A stretch of DNA of 64,000 nt from Ochotona curzoniae. Its lineage: Eukaryota > Chordata > Mammalia > Lagomorpha > Ochotonidae. The notes beneath the pieces were generated by a model that was not told the DNA's origin, searched no databases, and saw nothing but the letters and a program-made list of their open reading frames with translations. Of the stretch, positions 1 through 9,149 are shown one piece after another. The translations under genes were made by a program, and so were the position numbers. Where the stretch lies: assembly GCF_017591425.1 (NCBI RefSeq), contig NW_024465655.1:1115501-1179500 (forward strand), written 5' to 3'. Position 1 is the stretch's first letter, and the number at the start of each line of letters is the position of its first letter.

Positions 1-44
1 TTCTTACAAAATCCAAAGAACTTTAATGAATCTCTTTTTGAAAG

Positions 45-105
45 AGGTTTATTTATTTTTACTTGAAAGGCAAAATTACAGAGAGAAAAGGAGAGACAGA
101 GAAAG

Positions 106-146
<41 letters not shown>

Positions 147-399
147 CCATGCATTGGTTCACTCCTCAAATGGCTGTAATGGCCAGGTCTGGCCTGGTTT
201 GAAGCCAGGAGCCAGGAGCTTCTTCTGGGTCTCCCTTGTGCGTGCAGGGGCCCAAGGACGTGGACCATCTTCTGCTGCTTTCCCAGCGTGTTATCAGGGA
301 GCTGGAGCAGAAGTGAAACAGCCAGGGCTTGAACTGGAGCCTGTATGGGATGTCAGCACCACAGGCAGAGGCTTAACCTACTATAGCATGGTGCTGGCT
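45..399 (-). mobile_element. CSINE, near full length
   Basis: Reverse-oriented lagomorph CSINE. The A-tail complement (ATTTATTTTTACTTG) is at the left, followed by a GA-rich stretch that has expanded to about 34 bp of pure (GA)n at 109-142. The conserved body (GAAGCCAGGAGCCAGGAGCT, then CTTCTGCTGCTTTCCCAG) follows, and the head complement ends near 399. The open frames over this body on both strands come from the SINE and are not genes. Confidence 0.93.
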
Positions 400-2789
400 T
401 TATTTAATAAATTTTAAATGGAGAAAGAGGGTCTTTTGCAAGTGGATTTCCCACTGAAATCTTCAGTGGCATCACCTGGGACTTCTATTTCCATTCCTCT
501 GCCCTGGTGTCTTAGGGATTCAAGCCAGTTCAGCTCAGCCCTTTGTACCTTCCTGCTGCTCTGGGTCCATTCTTGCTCCTATCACACTGGGATCTGTGGG
601 CTCCATGCTCAGGTCTTTCAGGGTCATCTGTAGTTTATCTTTTATATCCTCTTGAAACAAGCTCTGCCTTTTCCACCTTTTACAAGAAATTGAACCCAGT
701 GGAAAGCATTTATCACGGTTTTTATAGCCCTGTTAAAGGCAGGGGCTGTGGGGGAATGTATGCACTCTGCAGGACATTGAACAGTGGTACCTTCTTATCT
801 TCTTTTCCACTCTGCTCTCACCTCCTGCACGTCTGAACTTGGCGAAGAAGACTCCTTCCAGACTATCTGACCCTGGGGGGGGGGGGGGGGGAGGGCGGTG
901 TCCTCTGGTTTACTGCTTAATGAAGAGAACAAATGCTGGAAAAAAAAAAAAAGGTAAACAAAGAATTTGGAGCCCCAATACCAGAGTTTCACACATGTGG
1001 AATTTAGTACTGTTTCTAACCATGAGAATACACAGCTTGGAGTAGTATGAATTAGAATTATCTTTTACTCTGAAGTGGGTGGTATCATTATACACCTGTT
1101 TGATGACTGAGGCTCCAAGGTGCAAATTCGCCTGAGTCATGTGAGCTGTGAAGTGCAACTACAAAGCTACACTGCTTCAGCTGCTCACACTGTGGGTCCT
1201 GTGTGTCGTCAAGGAAGGGTGTCACCTGCAGTCATTCCCACCTTCTTGGGAAGGTGCTCACGATCTCCTCCGAGGATGAATTCGTGTGTTCCCCTTCCCC
1301 GTTTGGCTATTTGGAAGTGTTTTCGACCTACTTATTTAAGAAAAAAAGTTTAATAGACAAATCACCAGTGTGCAAAAGTTACAAATGAACCAATATACTG
1401 TAAATGATGTTCGTTAGCAGATCAGACCTCCCCGGTTTTTGGGCAATCATTTTACGATATTTCTGATGAATGATTTCATTTGGGCTATTTCAGCGTTCAG
1501 TGGTCTTCATTTGTTACTGTTGATTAGAAGATGTCATGCTTCACTGCATTCTGACCAACAAATGTGAATTAGGATCAATAGAAATGTCATTAGCATCCCA
1601 ATATCATGAGAGATAATATAACCATTTCTCATGCATTCAGTTTATTAAAATTTGCTAAAGTGTGAAATATGTAGGACAAGTAATGATGCTTTAATCTTTC
1701 ACCAAGGTAACAATTGAAAGCTGATTGATTCCATTCAGTAATTATAAAATCAGAATGATGGAAGATTATAATCAAGAAGGATTCATTCTCCTCCTTTGTC
1801 ACTCCTCCATGCAAGATAAAATCCTCATTTGCATCTTCTCTTTTATCTGAAAAGAAATCAAACTTCTTTTTGCTTCGCTAAATCCATGAGGTGGATAATA
1901 GCCTCATGGAAGGGATGGCGAGGCAGTTACTGCCTACCAAAAGCTGAGAAGAGAGGGCTAGTGAGAGCCCTGCTTTACGTCTGAACCAGCTCTCGAGAAA
2001 GAAGGGACAACTCCATCCAAATCTAAATCTTCAGAATCTGACCTTTTCCCCACTAATGTAAGGCCTACCAAGTGAGGGACCAGCAGGTGCATCGAGGTGC
2101 AACTTTTTCTGGTGAATGAAGACAAATGTGGATGAATGTGGCAGATCAAACATTGTAGGCACATAAGGAATTCACTTGGCCTATGCGGAGCTGGGGGCAA
2201 TGTTCTTCGTTTCAAAAAGGTCACCCAGGAGCCTAATTTCCATGCCTTTGAAGAGATAGAAGAACTGCTACAAGTCCATGGGTATGTGAAGTCCCTGGAC
2301 TGGGAGTAAAGAAGGAGGGAGGAAGAGAACATTTGGAGAAGAAAAGGGAGGGGGTTGGATTTGTGCTATGGGGACTAAAACCAAGACATCCCAACAGTGG
2401 AAGTGGGGAAGGCCAGGAGAAGCAGAAGGTGCTGACAAGGTGGCTCATATCTGCTACCTTCTGAGTTTAGTTGACGACTTTGAAGATCCAGGTTGGACAG
2501 AGGCTCATATCTGTCATTGCTATTCAGCTCAGAACGTAACCTCAGCTCACTTGGCAACAATATTCTGGCTGGAAAAATAGAAAGTCCTGCAGGGAAGGTT
2601 GTCCACTGTGCCTTCCACCCATCTGCCCCCAGTTAGATCAGGTGTCCTGTCATATGTTATTAGAGAACTCCGTTCCTTTTCTCTTTAGCACTTCTTACAT
2701 AATCATGTTTACACAATTATGGCTTCTTTGGCTTCAGTAGGATATAGCACTTGGATTTCATGCAAATATCTATACTTTAAACTCTTTCA
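400..2789. other. Unique spacer, no gene seen
   Basis: No repeat family or exon is recognisable. It holds a poly(G) run of about 17 bp at 875-891 and a poly(A) run near 940-951. The AT-rich part at about 1400-1870 has no repeat signature and includes an octamer-type ATTTGCAT at 1827-1834. That part could be conserved noncoding DNA, but nothing here proves it. Confidence 0.4.
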
Positions 2790-2931
2790 ATGGCATTAAG
2801 GGGGCAGAGGATTAGTCCAACTGTGTTTGGGAAGTGAGCCTAGTGGGAAGTGATTCATGATCATTGGAGGCATGCCCTTGGAGGCAGTTCTTGGCACAGG
2901 GCTGGTTATAACAGTCTGTATGTGGAGGGGA

Positions 2932-3232
2932 ATGGTGCCAGTCTTGTAGTGTAGTGATTTAAACTGCTGTTTTGAGGCTCAGCTGCTCCACTTCCTATCC
3001 AGCTCCCTGCTAATGCACCTGGGAAAGCAGCAGGAGATGGCCCACATTCTTGTGCGCCTGCACTCATGCGGAAGACCCAGATGAAGCTCCAGGCTGCTGG
3101 CTTTGTGGCATTCCAGCTCTAGCTATTGTGGCTATTTGGGGAGTGAACTAGTGGAGGGATAATATCTGTCTCTTTCTGTCTGTTCCTCCTTCTTTGTAAT
3201 TCTGGCTTTCTGTAGATAAATCTTTAAAACAA
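2932..3232 (+). mobile_element. CSINE, diverged
   Basis: Forward CSINE inserted in the LTR remnant. The CTCCACTTCCTATCCAGCTC and GGGAAAGCAG boxes and the GCTATTTGGGGAGTGAACTA box are readable, and the tail is GATAAATCTTTAAAAC. A second CSINE follows immediately in the same orientation. Confidence 0.88.
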
Positions 3233-3237
3233 CCAAG

Positions 3238-3508
3238 GCCCGAGTTGGAGGGCAGGGGTCCAGTGGTTAACAGCCTGGCTGGGACGCTTGCAACTCGGAT
3301 TGTAGTGTCTGGATTTGAGTCCTAGCTCCACTTCCTATTCCATTTCCCTGTCGCTGGGCACCCTGGGCAGTAGCAGGTGATGGTGCAAGGTGCTGAGTTC
3401 CCAGCTGCTGGCTGTGGTCTGACTCCTGGTCCAGCCATTGTGGGCATTTGGGAAGTAAACCAGCAGATGGAGGATTTGTCATTGTCTCTGACTCAGAATA
3501 AAAAGAAG
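3238..3508 (+). mobile_element. CSINE, strongly diverged
   Basis: Forward copy directly downstream of another CSINE. CTCCACTTCCTATTCCATTT, GGCATTTGGGAAGTAAACCA and CAGCAGATGGAGGATTTGTC are recognisable. The 3' CT-rich segment is shortened and the tail is AATAAAAAGAAG. It is more diverged than its neighbour, so it probably belongs to an older insertion. Confidence 0.8.
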
Positions 3509-3737
3509 CCTGAGCTGAGCTTGGCCACTTGCTCTGCCTCCTGGTTTACTAGCTGATCTCTCCTCTGCATTTGTCCTACCATGTCCACCCTCGGTTCCAC
3601 CAGACACCTAACTAGGGAGGCCTACTCCATCTTAGGCTGTGAAGCCCCAAAGTAAGGAGCTAAGAAAAACCTCTTCCCTTCATAAGTAGCTTATGTCAAG
3701 TGTTTTCATTATAGTAACAAAGTTGACTAATGTAACA

Positions 3738-3954
3738 CTTGGATAATAACTGCACTATGTTAGAAGTCTTGCAAGGGCTGGGACTGAGGGTGTGCATGTT
3801 TTCAATATGGTTGGATAAGGATTCCCGATTTTTGCCCCAAATTCTTTCTCTCTCTCTTGAGGAGCCTGACCTGGAGATAGTTTCTCCTACTTTCCTACAA
3901 AAGATGTCCCACTGGCTCTTGGACCTTTGATTCCTGTTCTGCTGTTATTTTTTG
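3738..3954. other. Short unique spacer
   Basis: Sequence between the LTR remnant and the next CSINE. No repeat or gene signal was recognised. Confidence 0.3.
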
Positions 3955-4309
3955 GTAAAGATTTATTTATTTTCATTGAAAAGTCAGATTTACAGAAGGA
4001 AGGAGAGAGAGAGAGAGAAAGATATTCCACCCACTGATTCACTCCCCAAGTGACCGTAATGGCTGGAGCTGAGCTGATCCAAAGCCAGGAGCCAGGAGCT
4101 TCTTCTGGGTCTCCCATGAGGGTGCTGGGTCCCAAGACTTTGGGCCATTCTCTATTGCTTTCCAGGTTGCAAGCAGGGAGTTGGATGGAAAGTAGAGTAG
4201 CAGAGATAGGGGAAGTGGAGGAGTAGCTAAGATATGAATTGGTGCACAAATAGGATCCCAGCGCATGTAGGGCAAGGACTTGAGCCACTGGGCTACCATG
4301 CCAGACCCC
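3955..4309 (-). mobile_element. CSINE, full length
   Basis: Reverse CSINE with complete tail, GA-rich stretch, body and head complement. CCTGTTCT occurs just left of the element (3933-3940) and again overlapping its right edge (4308-4315). This is a probable target-site duplication. Confidence 0.93.
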
Positions 4310-4829
4310 TGTTCTTCTTGATCATGAAATGTCTGTAGGATCTGGTTATGCCGTGGTTTGGTAGTGACCTTCTAACAAGTCCACACATTCATTAGGAAGT
4401 ATTTCCATTCTCAGAGAACTTGACTGCATTAAAGACTTGGCTTCAAAGTCAGATTTTTGCTGCATGGTTCAGGGCGGGAGGGAACTTTGGGGTGATTGTA
4501 TCTTTTGCTATGCAAACATTACTCTGTTGTACATGACAGTTACTGACTTTTTTTGTGGACAGCGAACATTGTAAAAGGATTCAGCCTCAGCTCTAACAGT
4601 TCCTGGCTGGAAGGCCCCTCACCTGTAACCTTGTGAAGCTTGCGATTGTTGTGCAGGGTTCTCCCACGGGTTAGGGATGCTCTAGATGACAGGTGACTGA
4701 CATCTGAGTGTCTGCCATTTTATCAGGGATAAACATGCAAGGGACTATGGTGAGGTTATTATAGTTCGATTTCACAAAGCAAAAACGAATGGTCATAGCA
4801 GCTGGATCATTTCCTTTAAACCTTTACAA
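4310..4829. other. Unique spacer, no gene seen
   Basis: No repeat is recognised. It is AT-balanced sequence with TGCTATGCAAACATTAC near 4507 (octamer-like ATGCAAA). It is possible noncoding regulatory DNA without supporting evidence. Confidence 0.3.
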
Positions 4830-5171
4830 CAGGGGCCGTTGCTGTGGTGTGCTAAAATGAGGTCTCCAACTGCGGTGGCATCGCCTATGGGCACCAGTTT
4901 GCATCCAAGCTGCTCCATTTCTGATCCAGCTCTCTGCTAATGTGCCTGGGAGACCAGCAGAGGATGGCCCAAATCCCTGGGGTCCTGCACCCACTTAGGA
5001 CACTGGGAAGAAGCTCCTGGCTTCTGGTTTCAGATTAACTCAGTTCTAGCCATCATTTGGGAAGTAAATCAGTAGATGGAAGATTTCTGTCTCTCCTGCT
5101 CTCTGAAACTTGGCCTTGAAATTAAAAAAAAAAAAAATATATATATATATATATACCTTAAAAAAAAAAAG
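4830..5171 (+). mobile_element. CSINE with (AT)n in its tail
   Basis: Forward CSINE with recognisable head, body and CT-rich 3' segment. The A-tail contains a pure (AT)n tract of about 16 bp at 5138-5154 flanked by A runs, so the tail has become a microsatellite. Confidence 0.9.
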
Positions 5172-5679
5172 ACCTGTAAAATAAACTGTGATCTAGTGAT
5201 AAAAACAGAGAGCTAGAGCTCTTTCAAACTCCATGGAGAGACAGACTTTTTGGAATGTTGTAGAAACTTTGCTTTTCGGGAGCATATGGACTCGGTCTGT
5301 ATCCCTCTGCCGGCCAGAGCTGAGGCGTCACAGAAGAACGTGTTAGGACGCCACACGGTGTGGCCCTGATGGTCTCTGATCCAACCCGCCAGGCTTGGGC
5401 CCGGCTGTGTGAGTCCCACCAGAGCTCGGCAGGGCTCCTGTGTAGCAAGAGTTTGTGGTTTTCTTAACTGTGCTAGGACTGCTGCTTGCCTGGGGGGATG
5501 TCTGTACCGGTTACAGGCTCTCTGGGGGCGACAGCAACCAGACCAAAATACAAACCCTCCACGGCGGATGTGGGTGGATCCCTTCTGTTACCAATTCTGG
5601 CTTTAAAATACGGGGAATGTAAAACAGGTGTGTCAGAGGCTTCCCTGCTGCTTAGAGTCGGCAGGGAAACCCGGTGGTC
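5172..5679. other. Unique spacer, moderately CpG-containing
   Basis: There is no recognisable repeat. Several CpGs occur at 5290-5600, more than in flanking DNA. Short open frames here have no recognised domain. Confidence 0.3.
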
Positions 5680-5760
5680 CCCGAGCAGGTAGGCTCCCTG
5701 ACTGGCCTCATAATGAAATCACCTGGGTTGGGGACGGGGACGGGACCAATTAAAAAATTG
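5680..5760 (+). mobile_element. Possible MER5-type hAT remnant
   Basis: GGTGGTCCCCGAGCAGGTAG followed by AATCACCTGGGTTGG resembles the 5' part of the MER5 non-autonomous hAT-Charlie consensus (GTGGTCCC...AGCATCACCTGGG). It is short and diverged, so the assignment is tentative. Confidence 0.33.
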
Positions 5761-5784
5761 TTTCTGAAGTTTCACACAAAAAAA

Positions 5785-6180
5785 AGATTTTAAAAATAAA
5801 TTTATTTATTTATTTAAAGCATTAACCCACCTTGTAGGTAAGGTGGTGGGTTCGGGGGATTGGATGTCAGGAGGTCGAGCCCACGTCCCCGGGGGACCCT
5901 TCCTCCACATCGCAGAGGGTCGTCGGGAGGCTGCACTTAACCATGAGCCCTGCAGCCAGCTGCCTGCTGGTCAGCCTCACCAGGTGACCACGACTACCCT
6001 CCCAGGTAGGCACCGTCACAGGAGAGTTAATGTCGCAGGGTTGGAGGCAGGATGGCAGCGTGTTGCCGGTGGAGGACGTGAGAGGCCTGTTGGAGCAGTG
6101 GGCTCTGTGAGGGAGAGAGGGGCTGGGGAGCAGAGAGGTGCAGAGGTGGGCTGTGCCCTTTCTGTTCTCTTTCCTTGTTT
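5785..6180. other. AT-rich tract and unique DNA
   Basis: The left edge (5785-5820) is an ATTTATTTATTTATTT tract that looks like the reversed tail of a lost SINE. The rest has no recognisable repeat or gene. Confidence 0.3.
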
Positions 6181-6342
6181 TTTAAAGATTTATTGATCTA
6201 TTTGACAGTTGGGGGGTCTGTGGGGCGGGGCCATCTTCTGCTGCTTTCCCAGGTGCCTTAAGCAAGAAGCTGGATGGGAAGTGGAGCAGCTGGTGCCTGT
6301 GGGCAGTGTGGCTTTGCCCACTATGTCACAGTGCTGGCCCCT
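6181..6342 (-). mobile_element. CSINE, internally deleted
   Basis: Reverse copy. The tail complement AAAGATTTATTGATCTATTT joins directly to the GCCATCTTCTGCTGCTTTCC box, so about 150 bp of GA-rich stretch and body is missing. The head complement is intact to GTCACAGTGCTGGCCCC. Confidence 0.85.
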
Positions 6343-6351
6343 ATTTTATTT

Positions 6352-6596
6352 CTTTAAAAATATAATTTATTTGAAAAAGGGGATAGGGAGAAGGATCCTG
6401 TCCAGTTGTGTATTTCCGCAGTGACAGCTGGGACTGGGCCAGGCTGAAGTCAGGAGGCTGGAACTTAAGTGCAGGAGCGTGTCAAGGACCCCAATGCCTC
6501 CATCATCATCTGCTGCCTCCTGGGATGGGACTGGGGCTGGCACTCGCACCAGAGACCCCGAAATGGGAGGTGGGCACCCTAGTGGCATCACATCTT
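6352..6596 (-). mobile_element. CSINE, old and diverged
   Basis: Reverse copy abutting the previous one. AATTTATTTGAAAAAGGGGA starts it; GCTGGGACTGGGCCAGGCTG and ATCATCTGCTGCCTCCTGGG are the readable body boxes. The GA-rich stretch is reduced. Confidence 0.7.
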
Positions 6597-6644
6597 CTGT
6601 CCCACATTTTCAGCCTTTCCCGATCTATGACTTTCCTTCCCTGG

Positions 6645-6897
6645 TAATGCCTTTGCCCCGCCTACTCCACTTCCCATCAAGCTCCCTGCTTGTGGCCTGG
6701 GAAGGCAGTCAAGCACGGCCCAAAGCCTTGGGATCTGGAAGAAGCTCCTGGTTCCTAGCTTTGGATTGGCTCAGCTCCAGCTGTTGTGGCCACCTGGGGG
6801 AATGAATCAGCAGATGGAAGATTTTTCTCTCTGTCTCTCCTTCTCTCTGTAAATCTGACTTTCTGATAAAATTATAAATACATCTGAAAAAAAAAAG
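6645..6897 (+). mobile_element. CSINE, 5' truncated
   Basis: Forward copy that begins just before CTCCACTTCCCATCAAGCTC and lacks most of the head. GGAATGAATCAGCAGATGGA, the CTCTCTGTCTCTCCTTCTCT stretch and an A-tail are clear. It is head-to-head with the reverse copy on its left. Confidence 0.9.
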
Positions 6898-7138
6898 CCT
6901 CTACAAAAAGCCCCCACAATAAATTAGATCAAAAAGCAGGGAAAAAATTTAGTAGGAAATCGGAGAAAAGGAAATTGAAAGTTCACCCTTTCTGAACCTC
7001 TTCCCAGAGGTGGAGGCTGTCTGTTGGAGGGGACAGGGGACTTCCATCCCCCAAAGTCCCACAGATGACGTCAGACCTCTAGACTGCAGTGCGAGCTTTC
7101 TTTAGATGCAAATGCCTCATGGATTCCCAGCAGGAGGA

Positions 7139-7180
<42 letters not shown>

Positions 7181-7716
7181 ATTTAGCAACAGCATGGTCA
7201 TTGCCTGCCTGGTTGCAATGCTCTGCATCATTCTATTTCAAATCATGGAACTTTTACCTGAGAAAATTTCCTTTCATTTTGCATGGTCAAATGTTTTAGG
7301 ATGCTGGTGGGGGGGGGGGAAGTGACATACCTTTTCCCTTGGGTATTGCCAGTTTCATCGTTGATGCAAGCAAGAAAAGGCTGCAGTGTAGATGTCTGTG
7401 TATTTCTGTTCAATGTCTTTTTGTTTTCCTAAGTTTCTTGGCACGAACAGATGATGAAATTCTCTGAAAGGCACAAACATCCCCGTACTGTGCCCGGGAG
7501 CAGGAGAACCGGCCCCTCTTGCAGCGTTTCCTAAGAGGCTGTAGCCGGGCCTGCAAGTTGTGTGTGATGCCCAGTGTCGTCTCTTGCTCTTCCCCAGCCC
7601 TGGGCTGAAGGCAAAGCTGGTCCACGCCGGCTCTCATAGCACAATGTACCCTGTGACCGGGCTTAAGCTGAGGTGTGCTTGGAGCTCTCCTCATCCTGCG
7701 GCTTCCTCATGCTTAT
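6898..7716. other. Unique spacer with a TG microsatellite
   Basis: Contains (TG)n at about 7140-7178 and a run of about 10 G near 7309-7319. No repeat family or exon is recognised. The open frame crossing the TG tract gives only a low-complexity Val-Cys stretch. Confidence 0.4.
7140..7178. repeat. (TG)n microsatellite
   Basis: Nearly pure dinucleotide tract of about 38 bp with one early TGCG interruption. Confidence 0.97.
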
Positions 7717-8012
7717 CTTACTTTAATTGGAAAGGCAGAGTCACAGAGAGAAGGAGAGAGAGACAGAGAGAGAGAGAGAGATCTTTCATCGGTTGGTTCA
7801 CTCTCCAAATGGCCACAGCATCTGAAGCTGAGCTGATCTGAAGCCAGGAGCCGGGTCTCCCACGTAGGTACAGGCCCCAAGGATCTGAGCCACACTCCAT
7901 TTTGTAGGTCATTAACAGGGTTGGAGGTAGAGCAGCTGGGACATGAACCAATACCCATAGGGAACGGCAGCACTGCAGGCAGAGGATTAGCCTGCATGTC
8001 ACTGTGCAGGTC
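7717..8012 (-). mobile_element. CSINE, near full length
   Basis: Reverse copy with a clear tail (TTTAATTGGAAAGGCAGAGT), a GA-rich stretch at 7747-7780 and a body with a small deletion after GAAGCCAGGAGCC. The head complement ends GTCACTGTGCAGGTCCC. Confidence 0.92.
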
Positions 8013-8612
8013 CCTCTTCTACTTCTAATGAGGCACCATGTGATCCTCTTAATCCCCATAGGCTGTTGAGAGGGAGGCACACCCCACTTCTTGTCTTGCC
8101 AGGAAGCAGGAGGAGGCTGGGGGAAGCACAAAGCAAAGCCCATTTGAGAGTGGACTGACATGGAGGTTTGGACAATGAGGCAGAGACGGGCAGAGGTGGA
8201 TAAAGACCACTGGGGTGGGCCAGTTGTGACTCCCTCCTGACTCCCCTCACAGCTGTGTTAGAGGCCTGGTCCTTGGCACTGGGGGGTGGGTGCGGGCCCT
8301 CTGCAGGTGTGACGAGGCTGTCCACCTGATGGTCACTCAGGTCTTGCAGGAGGCCTGGAGTGATGCAGCCACCAGCCAAGGGCTGATGACAAACCCGGAA
8401 GAGCCCTTAGATCATAGTGGTGCAGAGATGCTGTAAACAAAGACGCGAATCTCCCAAACCACCAGACAAGGGCTGCTGGAGTATACAGCAGCCCAGTTCG
8501 TAGTCCCTTGTTAGGGCAGTTCTAGGAAAGAATGAACTAGCTAGAAAACTGAACATGTGAACGAAAAGGACATTTCTATTTAATTCTAGGGAAAATAGAA
8601 ATTGTCCAGGAG
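8013..8612. other. Unique spacer
   Basis: No repeat family is recognised. It contains the small inverted repeat at 8470-8494 reported in the findings. Confidence 0.3.
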
Positions 8613-8920
8613 GGCCTGGCACGGTAGCCTAGTGGCTAAAGTCCTCACTTTGCACCTGCTGGGATCCCATATGGGCTCTGGTTTGTATTCCGGGGGCCCT
8701 ACTTCCCATCCAGCTCTCTGCTTGTGGCCTGGGAAAGCAGTCGAGGATGGCCCGAAGCCTGTGTGTGGGAGACCCAGAAGAGGCTCCTGGCTCCTGGCTT
8801 TGGATCGACTCAGCTCTGGTCGTTGTGGCTGCTCGGGGAGTGGATCAACAGATGGAAGATCTTCCTCTCTGTCTCTCCTCCTCTTTGTATATTTGATTTT
8901 CCAATTAAAAAAAGAATTTA
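8613..8920 (+). mobile_element. CSINE, young-type, full length
   Basis: Forward copy starting GGGCCTGGCACGGTAGCCTA and ending in CCAATTAAAAAAAG. It contains CTTGTGGCCTGGGAAAGCAG and TCGACTCAGCTCTGGTCGTT. The head form GTAGCCTAGTGGCTAAAGTCC and the CTCCTCCTCTTTGTATATTTG 3' segment mark the subfamily that I take as pika-like. Confidence 0.95.
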
Positions 8921-8978
8921 ATATTCATAAGACCATAACTATTGATTATTTTTCTAGCCAAAATCACCCTGGAGGAGT

Positions 8979-9085
8979 GTAGGAGGTTTCTTCAGAAATT
9001 TCATGGAAAATAGAGTTAAGATATCAAGTTTACTTTTTTGAGAACATTTTTGAAATCTGTGCATATAAGAGGCATGAAACATGTT
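8979..9085. mobile_element. Fragment of a short dispersed repeat (possible TIR element)
   Basis: TTTCTTCAGAAATTTCATGG followed by GAACATTTTTGAAATC and TGCATATAAG resembles a widespread short mammalian repeat. Its ends read roughly GTCTTCAAAAAGTTCATGGAAA, and it is probably a mariner-like MITE. A second fragment of the same family lies at 39348-39436, apparently from the other end. The class is from memory and not certain. Confidence 0.45.
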
Positions 9086-9149
9086 CATGGGCCATGTACG
9101 GATTAGGAAGAAGCTACACAGGGCTTGCAAAAAAAAATGTTCACACTTC

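Larger units (their letters stand above)
2790..3737 (+). mobile_element. Old MaLR-type LTR remnant, split by two SINEs
   Basis: The left piece (about 2790-2931) has the layout of an ERVL-MaLR LTR: a GTGGGAAGTGATTCATGATC-like segment followed by a GGAGGCATGCCC-like segment. The right piece (about 3509-3737) has the typical 3' part: TAAGAAAAACCTCTTCCC, then CATTATAGTAACAAAGTTGA, ending in GACTAATGTAACA, close to the family's usual GACTAAKACA end. Two CSINEs (2932-3508) sit between the pieces. This is a decayed LTR only; no viral coding sequence is visible. The family level (MST, MLT1 or similar) is uncertain. Confidence 0.65.

Noticed and set aside
2460..2560. Possible SINE-like text near GGCTCATATCTG repeated twice
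   Set aside because: Only a 12-14 bp direct repeat (about 2443 and 2501); no SINE body or tail follows.
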